From assembly GCA_016490735.1 (NCBI GenBank), contig JAEMWC010001393.1, positions 62,001 to 126,000 on the forward strand: a stretch of DNA of 64,000 bases, in the 5' to 3' direction. The position numbers were made by a program, and so were the translations under genes. Source of the stretch: Pachyseris speciosa (Eukaryota > Cnidaria > Anthozoa > Scleractinia > Pachyseridae). This document shows positions 62,001-64,000 of this stretch, piece by piece; positions within the stretch are counted from its first letter, which is position 1; each line of letters starts with the position of its first letter. The notes below the pieces were generated by a model, which was given only the letters and a program-made list of their open reading frames with translations, did not search any database and was not told where the DNA came from.

Positions 62001-62215
62001 TGAAAATTTTTTTGTGGTGACTTTTTCGGTCCACGAGGTTACTGCATCGTGAACTGTCAAGGAATCATTCAGCGTCATATGATTAACTGTCACCTGTACG
62101 TATACCCGTTTGTCCGGATAAAACCGGTATGGCGGAAAATCTACCGTCTTACAAGCAGAATCCGTCCATTTCGGAACTTGAATAAGTTGTAGTCGTCCTC
62201 GAGCGACAGGGAAAC
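14757..62215 (-). CDS. Secreted multidomain lectin: H-lectin-like repeats, C-type lectin, EGF, TLDc (partial, nine exons)
   Basis: The minus-strand exons are 62215-61839, 60739-60572, 60013-59903, 59556-59437, 51227-51137, 50715-50341, 49844-49713, 49485-49249 and 15100-14757. All have GT-AG borders, and phases agree at every junction. They give 651 codons to a TAA at 14757-14759. Residues 1-290 form three H-type-lectin-like repeats, 291-415 a C-type lectin domain, 416-459 a six-cysteine EGF module and about 460-651 a TLDc domain. The 5' exons, including any signal peptide, lie beyond the window or its last 1.8 kb. The architecture suggests an extracellular recognition protein; that role is inferred. 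Intron 8 is 34,148 bp. Confidence 0.88.
15251..15287. repeat. TTAA microsatellite
   Basis: About nine near-tandem AATT/TTAA units. Confidence 0.85.
15594..18300 (-). mobile_element. Decayed CR1/Jockey-like LINE (ORF2 remnants)
   Basis: In minus orientation from 18300 down one meets a linker (RPKDKPWMESKVHLSIRRRK), then at about 17600 a reverse-transcriptase start (LELMKGVDISKACGYDGVGN), then NYRPVSL, then scattered broken frames. At 16013-15815 comes a C-terminal zinc-knuckle-like segment (CECDLDSESVRHFFLFCP). An A/T-rich tail at 15594-15620 and a CA run at 15645-15660 lie at the 3' end. Many stops and shifts interrupt it, so it is long dead. It sits in intron 8 of the large gene, in the gene's own orientation. 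Confidence 0.75.
18688..18829. repeat. Tetranucleotide microsatellite (TGAA/TGAG/TGAC)
   Basis: About 140 bp of interleaved GAAT, GAGT, GATT and GACT units. An open frame reading Ser-Ile-His-Phe repeats across it on the minus strand is an artefact of the repeat. Confidence 0.95.
19504..20279 (-). mobile_element. 5'-truncated L2/CR1-type LINE with 6-bp TSD
   Basis: The minus strand encodes the reverse-transcriptase thumb and tail region. Upstream part: LYFNIRQIRKFLTFQSTKTL, VHAFISSHLDYCNAL. Downstream part: LHLLPVMFRVQLKLLLLVYK and DRAFSYAAPVLWNSLP. The 3' end is a TCATTA microsatellite (19504-19530). The insertion is flanked by TACAGA at 19498-19503 and 20280-20285. The paralogous site near 39402-39407 (TGCAGA) is uninterrupted. 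A 65-bp MITE splits the RT frame. Confidence 0.85.
20094..20158. mobile_element. 65-bp MITE, TAGCC...GGCTR ends, 9-bp TSD
   Basis: This small element has inverted ends TAGCCTCCCATGCAGTCG and CGACTGCGTGTGAGGCTG. It is inserted in the LINE and flanked by ATATTTAGG (20085-20093 and 20159-20167). The same insertion occurs at 47359-47423 with a cleaner GGCTA end. Confidence 0.85.
20471..21874. other. Intron stretch, nothing identified
   Basis: No exon-like block is convincing. Short repeats: an AAC/AAAC run at 20870-20905 and a GTCA/GCCA-rich stretch at 21318-21370. Confidence 0.35.
21876..22268 (-). mobile_element. tRNA-derived SINE with ATGT tail
   Basis: On the minus strand the head (22265-22191) reads CCGACCGATTAGCTCAGTGG, then TAGAGC, GAGGTC and TCTCAAACCCC: box A and box B of a tRNA-type promoter. 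The anticodon loop CTAGCGT would be Ala(AGC), but its stem is mismatched. A body of about 260 bp follows, then a (ATGT)n tail at 21883-21902. It is a SINE rather than a functional tRNA. Confidence 0.75.
22269..22954. other. Intron stretch, nothing identified
   Basis: Contains a short AAGC run near 22310 and no supported exon. Confidence 0.35.
22960..23786. repeat. 80-bp minisatellite, about ten units
   Basis: Diverged head-to-tail units of about 79-90 bp share the words CACTATCCAG, GACTGCTAGCAGTCTAGTG, AATTGGTT, TATCAAGAGTAGCCAT and GGCGCGAGCTC. Unit starts can be followed from 22960, and the last unit is internally deleted before homology to the duplicon begins at about 23790. The core GCTAGC and the CTAGCAGTCTAG word give each unit hairpin potential. 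Confidence 0.92.
23800..24230. repeat. Intronic duplicon, copy B
   Basis: Direct copy of 18335-18665. Shared blocks include CCGGACAGTTTGTGAT, AGTGACACGGGTTG, GTCAAAACTAGTAAAACTGA and GTCAGATCTGT. It differs by an 87-bp SINE fragment inserted at 23839. Confidence 0.85.
23839..23925 (+). mobile_element. SINE 3' fragment with about 13-bp TSD
   Basis: It carries the tail words TTTTTTTCAGGCTTCTTTT and ACTGCGAGGATCATTTGAT, which also end the SINEs at 32084-32778. Flanks: AAATCTAATATTG (23826-23838) and AAATCTAATATGG (23926-23938). Copy A at about 18360 has a single uninterrupted AAATCTAATATTG. Confidence 0.8.
24510..24800 (+). pseudogene. SAP-domain protein fragment, frameshifted
   Basis: The ATG at 24510 starts MSSEES. 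After a one-base shift the frame continues NPTYDEVNSWRSDALKLYYR and KRGLKFSGSKQELVACVFAA. This is a clear SAP-type motif (hydrophobic helix, RGL-sG-K-eL). A second shift near 24670 leads to GSSLPDPSTLKDWLHES, a segment I associate with cnidarian multi-copy SAP proteins. The two shifts and the lack of further exons indicate a pseudogene, probably of transposon-linked origin. It lies antisense to the large host gene. Confidence 0.55.
25641..27226. mobile_element. 1586-bp TIR element with 9-bp TSD (Mutator-like) carrying an ORF
   Basis: Terminal inverted repeats of about 100 bp start TAGCCTGCGAACGCAGACGT and end with the complement CGTTCGCAGGCTA. Both ends also share CCGGTTGTCGTTTCTCTCCG and the GTGACGTAAAATCTT block. 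It is flanked by CTTTTTAAG at 25632-25640 and 27227-27235. Long TIRs plus a 9-bp duplication fit Mutator-like elements. No transposase is seen; the cargo is the ORF at 25875. It interrupts the recombinase pseudogene. Confidence 0.88.
25875..26420 (+). CDS. Zinc-binding-motif protein carried by the TIR element
   Basis: This 181-codon ORF starts at the ATG in AACCATGAATG. It shows WCILCKRTF near residues 14-22 and CRTQCYNRL near 64-72, together a plausible four-cysteine zinc site. A conserved-looking FGKSSVDISSLVFRATNVD stretch lies between them. I recall similar N-termini in multi-copy coral proteins of unknown function. A TGTAAAAT donor-like site near 26385 suggests this may be the first exon of a spliced gene. 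No signal peptide or membrane segment. Cargo capture is an inference. Confidence 0.6.
   Translation: MNETPKKISHDDEWCILCKRTFPSAKEKILVFGKSSVDISSLVFRATNVDLCVYFDSEKLAICRTQCYNRLVRFKNALQKVNEISGEIKHDFGSTLPIHVKRMAKDDSHTSVSKKSLDFGNLRASATALHVAKSTTETTKNIASPGFRQYPIQFGAIVPTQSPIQVVCSCKMGMEGLRVSY
27553..28543. other. Intron stretch, nothing identified
   Basis: AT-rich sequence without supported exons. Two overlapping open frames at 28187-28455 have no domain or splice support. Confidence 0.35.
28544..29524 (-). pseudogene. Tyrosine-recombinase C-terminus plus Myb/SANT-like domain
   Basis: One minus-strand frame, interrupted by a TAG at about 29237, encodes about 326 residues. The first part (VFVSWSCKAM, then SATLIRKTAISAVH, LANLMTHSEKTAAKYY) shows the spaced R, H-x-x-K-T-A and Y residues expected of the catalytic end of a tyrosine recombinase. 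After the stop come RHKWNEEELAEVYNAFKES and VRDKVRSLI, a Myb/SANT-like helix set. It then runs into a poorly conserved acidic tail. It lies 5' of the recombinase N-terminal fragment on the same strand, so the two pieces are in the wrong order to be one gene and are probably separate relics. Confidence 0.6.
29590..30031 (-). mobile_element. Penelope-like element, 3' end (GIY-YIG tail)
   Basis: On the minus strand a 66-codon frame (30031-29831) reads QHVARHFNLPNHS, then SISGLSLHQGTTESRKNLEQ and LIFQIGTLNPDGINERFSFN. This is the characteristic C-terminal end of Penelope-like reverse-transcriptase/endonuclease proteins. The downstream stretch carries CGAAGGGCTCACAACGCTCG and AAACGTC, the repeat-end signature of such elements, then a CAACTCCGTAGATAAACC block also present near 58960. 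Confidence 0.75.
30258..30287. repeat. AAC microsatellite
   Basis: About eight perfect AAC units followed by an A run. Confidence 0.9.
31038..31360. mobile_element. 323-bp MITE, TAGCC...GGCTA ends, about 10-bp TSD
   Basis: Inverted ends TAGCCTCCTTCGCGGACGTC and its counterpart closing in CGAAGGAGGCTA pair over about 95 bp. Flanks are ATGGTATGTG (31028-31037) and ATGGTACGTG (31361-31370). The ends are related to those at 25641, 43254 and 20094. Confidence 0.88.
31582..31806 (+). CDS. Acidic N-terminal exon of a piggyBac-type protein
   Basis: 75 codons run from ATG 31582 to a GAG|GTAAGA donor. The peptide is strongly acidic and serine-rich (GSDLEGEESDGDVGDSDNSE), as is usual for the N-terminus of piggyBac transposases and PGBD proteins. 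No downstream DDE exon follows before the right TIR at 33005, so this is a relic. Confidence 0.55.
32205..32280 (-). tRNA. tRNA-like head of SINE (pseudo-tRNA)
   Basis: In minus orientation it reads GGCTTCATAGCTCAGTTGG, TTAGAGC, a loop with GGT, CGAGGTC and GGGTTCAAACCCC. A- and B-box sequences are intact and the T-arm pairs well. The anticodon arm carries an extra base, so a functional tRNA-Thr is unlikely. Confidence 0.6.
32631..32705 (+). tRNA. tRNA-like head of SINE (pseudo-tRNA)
   Basis: Mirror copy of the unit at 32205-32280: GGCTTCATAGCTCAGTTGG, then GAGCATCGCACCGGTAAATC and GGTTCAAACCCCG. The anticodon stem has the same misfit. It is the Pol III promoter of the right-hand SINE rather than a tRNA gene. 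Confidence 0.6.
33010..33849. other. Intron stretch, microsatellites only
   Basis: Contains (GAAT)n and (ATT)n runs at 33436-33474 and a (CTC)n run at 33610-33630. No supported exon. Confidence 0.4.
33850..34025. repeat. Intronic duplicon, copy C (first part)
   Basis: Matches 18885-18990 (AGCCCATCRCGCTGAAT, then TTTTAACACCTTRCTAAT, then CTACTTTTRTGTGGTTG). Homology stops near 34025 and resumes at about 38455, implying 4.4 kb of inserted sequence between. Confidence 0.65.
34060..35066 (+). mobile_element. 5'-truncated L2/CR1-type LINE with ATT tail
   Basis: The frame from 34091 (LKDWMIRDQLKLNDDKTDFL) shifts by one base near 34325. It then continues open to 34917: MSIHISKLCASAF, RIRKFLSLDATKALVHAF, VDYCNSLLYGLP, RVLNAAARLV, LHWLPVRQRINYKILLLTF and APKLWNALPHEIR. 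These are the thumb and C-terminal region of the reverse transcriptase. An ATGCGCTATATAAGT signal and an (ATT)n tail (35028-35066) mark the 3' end. Only one frameshift is seen, so it is younger than the two other LINEs in this intron. Confidence 0.85.
35067..38454. other. Intron stretch, no gene; paired E-box/CRE motifs
   Basis: Several open frames of 60-90 codons (35175-35476, 35593-35826, 36087-36472) lack domains and splice context. Two composite motifs stand out at 37977-37998 and 38270-38291. The rest is AT-rich without recognisable features. Confidence 0.35.
37977..38291. promoter_or_regulatory. Two E-box plus CRE composite sites
   Basis: GGTCACGTGACC is followed directly by GATGACGTCA at 37977-37998. 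GTCACGTGACC is followed by AATGACGTCAT at 38270-38291. Each combines CACGTG (E-box) with TGACGTCA (CRE) at the same spacing, 292-293 bp apart. A role in regulation is inferred; they may be parts of a repeat's promoter. Confidence 0.4.
38455..39660. repeat. Intronic duplicon, copy C (second part), empty LINE site
   Basis: Collinear with 19000-19500 and then 20280-20460, skipping the LINE at 19504-20279. The junction reads GGAAAATGCTGCAGAACGGT at 39393-39412, the pre-insertion form of that target. Confidence 0.8.
39871..40690. repeat. Interspersed repeat, arm 1 of an inverted pair
   Basis: Reverse complement of 45648-46905 apart from the MITE in that copy. One boundary is CTTAAGAGGCAGTCCC, the other CCACGAGATGGAAAATA. 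Shared blocks include GAGCTGATAGCGATCGAAAG, TTACGCATTCCAGCGTGATT and ATGGGTCTTAACTTCC. No coding capacity seen. Confidence 0.88.
41275..42601 (+). mobile_element. hAT- or P-like element, 1327 bp, 8-bp TSD
   Basis: The ends TAGGTCTGTCCCGATTGCAC and, in reverse complement, TAGGCCTGTCCCGATTGCGC are inverted repeats over 23 bp with two differences. Flanks are GCCTGGAG at 41267-41274 and 42602-42609. Subterminal GAGCACTTTTT words recur near both ends. An 8-bp duplication fits hAT, but the THAP-like first exon inside also fits P elements. No complete transposase. Confidence 0.87.
41771..41827 (+). CDS. THAP-like first exon remnant
   Basis: Nineteen codons from ATG 41771 (MAEKVKNLKPGTFCVAGGH) end at a CAC|GTAAGT donor in phase 0. 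The FCVAGG motif matches the first zinc-ligand region of THAP domains as found in cnidarian proteins. No later exon was found before the element ends. Confidence 0.45.
42610..43253. other. Intron stretch, nothing identified
   Basis: A GC-rich block at 42890-43060 with repeated CTCTCGCTTT words and AGGCTGCGCAAAGCCT looks repeat-derived. No supported exon. Confidence 0.3.
43254..43378. mobile_element. 125-bp MITE, TAGCC...GGCTA ends, 9-bp TSD
   Basis: Ends TAGCCTGCGTG and CACGCAGGCTA are exact inverted repeats. Flanks are CGTCCTTCA (43245-43253) and CGTCCTTGA (43379-43387). Confidence 0.87.
43388..44298. other. Intron stretch with a CGTGAA-word repeat
   Basis: 43800-43970 is full of CGTGAAYTGTGATTTT-like words in loose repetition, probably a degraded repeat. 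No supported exon. Confidence 0.35.
44299..45040. mobile_element. Degenerate G-rich TIR MITE with nested elements
   Basis: Starts CCCAGGGGGGTACTCC and ends in an inverted GTACCACCCCCCTCC. GTGCCGCTGG near the left faces CCAGCGGCAC near the right, and GTCCTAAACMGGGT words repeat inside. The possible 8-bp duplication (ACTGCAAG versus GCTGCAGG) is only partly conserved. A TAGCCTGCGAGCG...GAGCAGGCT unit (44468-44643) and a poly(T) hairpin lie inside. Confidence 0.6.
44640..44731. repeat. Poly(T) hairpin
   Basis: GGCTCTCCAG, a run of about 25 T, then GTTGCGGCGCG face CGCGCCGCAAC, a short A run and CTGGAGAGCC. The arms are perfect but the T run (44650-44674) is much longer than the opposing A run. 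Confidence 0.85.
45041..45647. other. Intron stretch, nothing identified
   Basis: AT-rich; the words GGGTCRACG and GGAGGGTCAT recur loosely. No supported exon. Confidence 0.3.
45648..46905. repeat. Interspersed repeat, arm 2 of an inverted pair
   Basis: Inverted copy of 39871-40690 carrying a 431-bp insertion at 46213-46643; without it the lengths agree (about 827 versus 820 bp). A poly(T) expansion lies at 46039-46061. Confidence 0.88.
46213..46643. mobile_element. Harbinger-like MITE with CGATCG-rich interior, TAA TSD
   Basis: Ends AGCCTGGTTTCCATAGGATC and, in reverse complement, AGCTGGTTTCCATAAGATCG are inverted repeats. The target TAA is duplicated (46210-46212, 46644-46646). The paralogous copy near 40155 has an uninterrupted GTTAGTT. 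The interior is built of GACGATCGGGACGATC-type words and several ATGGAAAC blocks. A 3-bp TAA duplication fits PIF/Harbinger. Confidence 0.85.
46930..46986. repeat. Poly(A)/GAAA tract
   Basis: About 28 A followed by GAAA units. It separates the inverted repeat from a direct copy of the 39680-39830 sequence. Confidence 0.9.
47150..47600. repeat. Intronic duplicon, copy D (internally deleted)
   Basis: Joins sequence like 19230-19280 directly to sequence like 20065-20310, so the middle of the duplicon and most of the LINE are lost, but the LINE 5' part and its nested MITE remain. Confidence 0.7.
47359..47423. mobile_element. 65-bp MITE, second copy
   Basis: TAGCCTCCCACCCAGTCG to GCGTGCCAGGCTA, flanked by ATATTTAGG at 47350-47358 and 47424-47432. 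Same insertion as 20094-20158, inherited by duplication. Confidence 0.87.
47601..49248. other. Intron stretch, short repeats only
   Basis: 48700-48840 resembles 47060-47190 (a TTACATTTGTGGCTYCGATAA block). No exon is supported. This is the 5' part of the 34-kb intron next to its donor at 49248. Confidence 0.35.
49249..49485 (-). CDS. Exon 8: N-terminal half of TLDc domain
   Basis: 79 codons after GTTAAAG, ending at a GTAAGT donor in phase 1. Shows LTALNTWLKPV, then CWRASVDGWAATTFHSLCD, NKGPSVTIIKV and YIFGGYTSTSWG, the first half of a TLDc domain. The second half lies 34 kb downstream in the last exon. Confidence 0.93.
49713..49844 (-). CDS. Exon 7: calcium-binding-type EGF module
   Basis: 44 codons, phase 1 at both ends as is usual for shuffled EGF exons. 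Reads DLNECSRELNYCHEFATC, then NTRGSYNCTCNQGY and GCYNYA. It has six cysteines, and the DxNEC start together with the aromatic position marks the cbEGF subtype. Confidence 0.94.
50110..50185 (-). pseudogene. Relic of a duplicated C-type lectin exon
   Basis: On the minus strand LPEGMGMEHTCEWRDVKCNE, then CH, closely parallels ALGVEHNYEWNDVKCSDCH in exon 6, then runs into a stop. Only the last quarter of the domain remains and no donor follows, so it looks like the decayed end of a second lectin exon. Confidence 0.65.
50341..50715 (-). CDS. Exon 6: C-type lectin domain
   Basis: 125 codons, phase 1 at both ends. Begins DVCDPGWNYFNGFCYYTS and contains the conserved KAWLGLND, a QPN tripeptide where ligand-selecting EPN/QPD motifs sit, and EWNDVKC with the WND calcium-site motif. 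All four core cysteines are present plus extra ones. Calcium-dependent sugar binding is plausible but not shown. Confidence 0.95.
51137..51227 (-). CDS. Exon 5: end of third H-lectin-like repeat
   Basis: 30 codons plus one base between TTTTCAG and GTCAGT. Reads NMNSSGFRVCVKELYGTRYD then PLSVSYAVLT, matching the 'gF.vCv' strand that closes H-type-lectin-like repeats. Phase 0 in, phase 1 out. Confidence 0.88.
51228..53962. other. Intron 4 (3' part), no gene identified
   Basis: A GC-richer block at 51840-52020 (AACTTTCTTCAGTCGCCATTTTGAA, interrupted reading, then a GTG|GTAAGT donor-like site) resembles a transposon promoter and first exon but encodes nothing recognisable. An open frame at 52365-52739 has no domain. 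The remainder is AT-rich. Confidence 0.35.
53963..58212. mobile_element. TAACTC-array element, copy 2 (both ends)
   Basis: A 4250-bp unit with inverted ends: CACAATAATTTTCAAAGAG on the left and, in reverse complement, CACAGTAATTTTTAAAGAG on the right. Both continue into GAGTTA/TAACTC arrays (53975-54400 and about 57818-58205). The interior is collinear with 626-4128. No target duplication is evident beyond a possible CA. It lies inside intron 4 of the large lectin gene. Confidence 0.82.
55535..55990 (+). pseudogene. Captured SAM-like exon remnants, copy 2
   Basis: Equivalent of 1839-2260. It retains the CCATGGATGAAGAG start, the same in-frame TAA and the GAAATATTTCTC second block after GTGCAG. 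It has an extra A in ATAAAATGACGAG that shifts the frame before the donor. Confidence 0.4.
58213..59436. other. Intron 4 (5' part) with Penelope-end fragment
   Basis: 58905-59060 carries a TTTGGTTTATCAACGGAGTT word that is inverted at 59036-59055 and also resembles 29645-29665, with a (TTG)n run at 58986-59007 between. This is probably a terminal fragment of a Penelope-like element. A second (TTG)n run lies at 58497-58517. No supported exon. Confidence 0.45.
59437..59556 (-). CDS. Exon 4: third H-lectin-like repeat, first part
   Basis: 40 codons, phase 0, between TTTTCCAG and GTAACA. Reads FVLFTRNYNSTPTVVISANH, then NGITAWIE: the 'f.r.y.stP.Vvis..h' and 'g.taWie' strands of this repeat type. 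Two N-glycosylation sequons (NST, NHS). Confidence 0.9.
59702..59784. mobile_element. 83-bp pogo/Tigger-type MITE
   Basis: Ends CAGTCGAACCTCTC and GAGAGGCTCGATTG are inverted repeats bordered by TA on both sides. Inner words ATACGGATACC and GTGTCCGTATTAGAGACGTG are typical of pogo/Tigger termini. It lies in the intron between exons 3 and 4. Confidence 0.75.
59903..60013 (-). CDS. Exon 3: second H-lectin-like repeat, end
   Basis: 37 codons, phase 0 at both ends, between TTCCCAG and GTAAGT. Reads NWFAFSKLHKPLFTEHGVID, then FPNTNPPTDENNNAYCE. The N-W-F-A segment is the counterpart of DWMAYQG in the first repeat. Confidence 0.92.
60572..60739 (-). CDS. Exon 2: second H-lectin-like repeat, middle
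   Basis: 56 codons, phase 0 at both ends, between ATCTTAG and GTATGT. Reads DRFSEAPVVLVTAEHLRTGK, YDAALLWNED, then FKACLREMQNFDGKHEDIYV. The P-V-V-L-V-T strand and F-K-A-C-L strand match the same positions in repeats 1 and 3. Confidence 0.92.
60740..61838. other. Intron 1 of the large gene, nothing identified
   Basis: A plus-strand ATG at about 61154 (MAGVLSRFSFAEELKVALK) after CCAAT-like GATTGGTT words has a transposon-promoter look but stops after about 38 codons. Nothing else is supported. Confidence 0.3.
61839..62215 (-). CDS. Exon 1 in window: first H-lectin-like repeat and start of second
   Basis: 125 full codons, phase 1 in and phase 0 out, between TTCAACAG and GTGAGA. Contains QVPKWTDSACKTVDFPPYRF, VYVQVTVNHM, FSVCVMQTGRK and TIDWMAYQG, then the next repeat's start VQLPKWWSGTNCADVTFPR. 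The PKW..(S/T)xC..V.FP strand recurs in each repeat. The upstream exon is not visible; the gene's 5' end is outside or hidden beyond the Penelope element. Confidence 0.92.
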
Positions 62216-62296
62216 CTGTTGAATAATATTTTAAGACATGATAAAGATTCGCCTTGTTAGGTAATGTTCTGGGGGGTTCTGAGGGGAAGGGGGAAG

Positions 62297-62325
62297 GGAG
62301 GGAGGGAGGGAGGGAGGGAAGGGGT
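62297..62325. repeat. GGGA microsatellite
   Basis: About six GGGA/GGAA units. Confidence 0.9.
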
Positions 62326-62659
62326 AGAGTGAATCCATTGTTTTCATTTTGAAGCTTATGACTCATCACTGCCAGATTGCGTCATATAGTAGCAGATCAG
62401 GGCCTCCATTGGCTTGCTCAGGTTAGCTTGGGTTTGCAATCGAAGCGAAAGAGAGGTAAGACTAATACAAGCAATGATCGACTCGTTTATTTACTAGTCG
62501 ATCGTTAGTGAAGAAACATTGTTAGATATATTGTCCCTCTGTAGACACTGAATTGAATTAGGGAAACTAGCGGGAGCGCTAGTTTAGGACTATGGAATTA
62601 CACCCGAAACGTCCGCGTATTAAAGAATGAATAAGTAAATGATTGCGCACCATAGAGTC

Positions 62660-62731
62660 TCCAGTAGCTCAGTGGTTAGAGCTTCCGTCTAGAACACGGA
62701 GGGTCGTGGATTCAAATCCCATCTGGATTTC
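62660..62731 (+). tRNA. tRNA-like sequence (SINE head or pseudo-tRNA)
   Basis: Shows TCTCCAGTAGCTCAGTGG, TTAGAGC, TCCGTCTAGAACACGGA and GGATTCAAATCCC, with a good anticodon stem and A/B boxes. The anticodon would be AGA, but there is no long serine variable arm. The outer acceptor pairs and one T-stem pair are mismatched. It is most likely a tRNA-derived SINE head rather than a working tRNA gene. Confidence 0.6.
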
Positions 62732-62774
62732 TTTTCCGAGTTTCCATTTGATGTTTTATGTTTTTTATTATTAC

Positions 62775-64000
62775 TCAACTCCACCAAGGCAAACACATAG
62801 ATGACATGACAAAAAATGGCTTTCACAAACTCCCAATCCGCCTAGAATACCAATTTTCTACACTCTCACAAAAATCCACAAACCAAAACCTGTCGGCAGA
62901 CCTATAATTTCAGGCTGCGAAGGACCGACTGAGAGAATATCGTCCTTTGTGGATAATTTGCTTCAACCCATTGCTAGACAACTGAAATCGTATCTCAAAG
63001 ATACAACAGATTTCATTAACTTTATAGAAGAAACGAAAGTTTCACATGATACAATCTTGGTATCAATGGATGTTACAAGCTTGAACACAAACATTCCACA
63101 AGAGAAGGGAATCACTACCGTATGCAGAGCATACGAGAAATTTCACAAAAACAACCCCCTCGTCCCATCACAATACGTCAGATAAATGCTCAGCCTTATA
63201 CTAAAGGAAAATTCGTTCCAATTCAACGGAGAATATTATCTCCAAATCCACGGAACGGCGATGGGAACGAAAATGGCGGTCGCTTTCGCCAACATTTTCA
63301 TGGCTGAGATCGAAACACACATGCTTAATCAAAGCAAAATTAAGCCGACAGTGTGGAAACGTTACATCGATGACGTTTTCTCCCTATGGGACGTACAAAA
63401 ATGTGACATTGATCTATTTATACAACAAGCTAACGCATTCCATTCAACAATAAAATTTACAGCTGAAATTTCAGAGAAAGAAATCACATTCCTTGACACA
63501 ACAGTGTACAAAGGAGAAAGGTTTTCTAAAGAATCTATCCTAGACATCAAAACCCATTACAAGCCGACTGAGACCTTTCAATATACACACTATACCTCCT
63601 GTCACCTACCAGGTGTAAAAAGAGGCTTCATAAAAGGAGACGCTATCAGACTCCTACGTACAAACTCCTCGGAACAAAATTTCCAAGAGGCTATCACTAA
63701 CTTCCGTACGCGACTCCAGGCTCGCGGTTATCCAAAACAGTTAGTGGAGAGAACACTATCCGAGGTCACCTTTGCCGGAAGACGGTCGGCTTTGCAAAAA
63801 CAAAAGAAAAAGACTGACGAGAGAATAATGCCTTTTGTCACAACATTTCACCCAGCAGTGAAAAACCTGCAACAAATACTGATGCAAAAATGGAGTCTAA
63901 TTCAAAACCAGCCATTGCTAAAAACTATTTACAAAACGCCGCCTATTATATCATACAAAAGAGGCAAACCGCTAAAAGACATGCTCGTAAGAGCGAAACT
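62775..64000 (+). mobile_element. Penelope-like reverse transcriptase, running off the window
   Basis: After a shifted start (QLHQGKHIDDMTK near 62778) the frame from 62865 reads LTKIHKPKPVGRPIISG, EGPTERISSFVD and ILVSMDVTSLNTNIP. A single TAA follows at 63183. It then runs LQIHGTAMGTKMAVAFANIF, KRYIDDVFSLW, EITFLDTTVYKG and GVKRGFIKGDAIRLLR, open to base 64000. TAMGTK and YIDD are diagnostic of Penelope-like RT. The GIY-YIG end would lie beyond the window. One stop and a 5' frameshift are the only breaks seen. Confidence 0.88.

Overview
This is nuclear DNA of an animal, most likely an anthozoan cnidarian and probably a stony coral. Three things point there: short exons with GT-AG introns; a secreted protein combining lectin-like repeats, a C-type lectin, an EGF module and a TLDc domain; and a dense load of SINEs, Penelope-like and CR1-like retroelements and TIR transposons of the kind seen in coral genomes. 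The genus cannot be told from this window. There is no bacterial-style operon, no CRISPR array and no rRNA. Continuous ORFs explain little here; the real genes had to be assembled from short exons with matching splice phases.

Two host genes can be reconstructed, both on the minus strand. (1) A large gene runs from 62215 down to its stop codon at 14757. It has nine exons in the window (651 codons, 5' end outside) and encodes three H-type-lectin-like repeats, a C-type lectin domain, a calcium-binding-type EGF module and a TLDc domain. A 34.1-kb intron splits the TLDc domain and holds more than half of the window. (2) A small three-exon gene (10720 to 7716) encodes a 124-aa, signal-peptide-bearing, cysteine-rich protein resembling the DUF4773 family. 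Its second intron contains a long fold-back element.

The rest is mostly mobile DNA inside introns and between the two genes. A 3.8-4.25-kb element with TAACTC-rich terminal arrays is present twice (626-4509 and 53963-58212) and carries remnants of spliced SAM-like exons. 5505-7318 is an inverted-repeat-bounded element with an unrecognised ORF. 12537-13004 and 13687-13844 are palindromes. 15.6-18.3 kb is a decayed CR1-like LINE. 18.3-20.5, 23.8-24.2, 33.85-39.7 and 47.2-47.6 kb are copies of one intronic duplicon with insertions present or absent. 22.96-23.79 kb is an 80-bp minisatellite. 24.5-29.5 kb holds SAP and tyrosine-recombinase pseudogenes broken by a TIR element with a 9-bp target duplication. 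30892-33005 is a piggyBac-like element with a nested MITE and a palindromic SINE pair. 41275-42601 is a hAT- or P-like element. 39871-40690 and 45648-46905 are inverted copies of one repeat, one of them carrying a Harbinger-like MITE. The window ends inside a Penelope-like reverse transcriptase.

All family names rest on recognising motifs by eye. No database search was run. Exon boundaries follow GT-AG signals and phase continuity.
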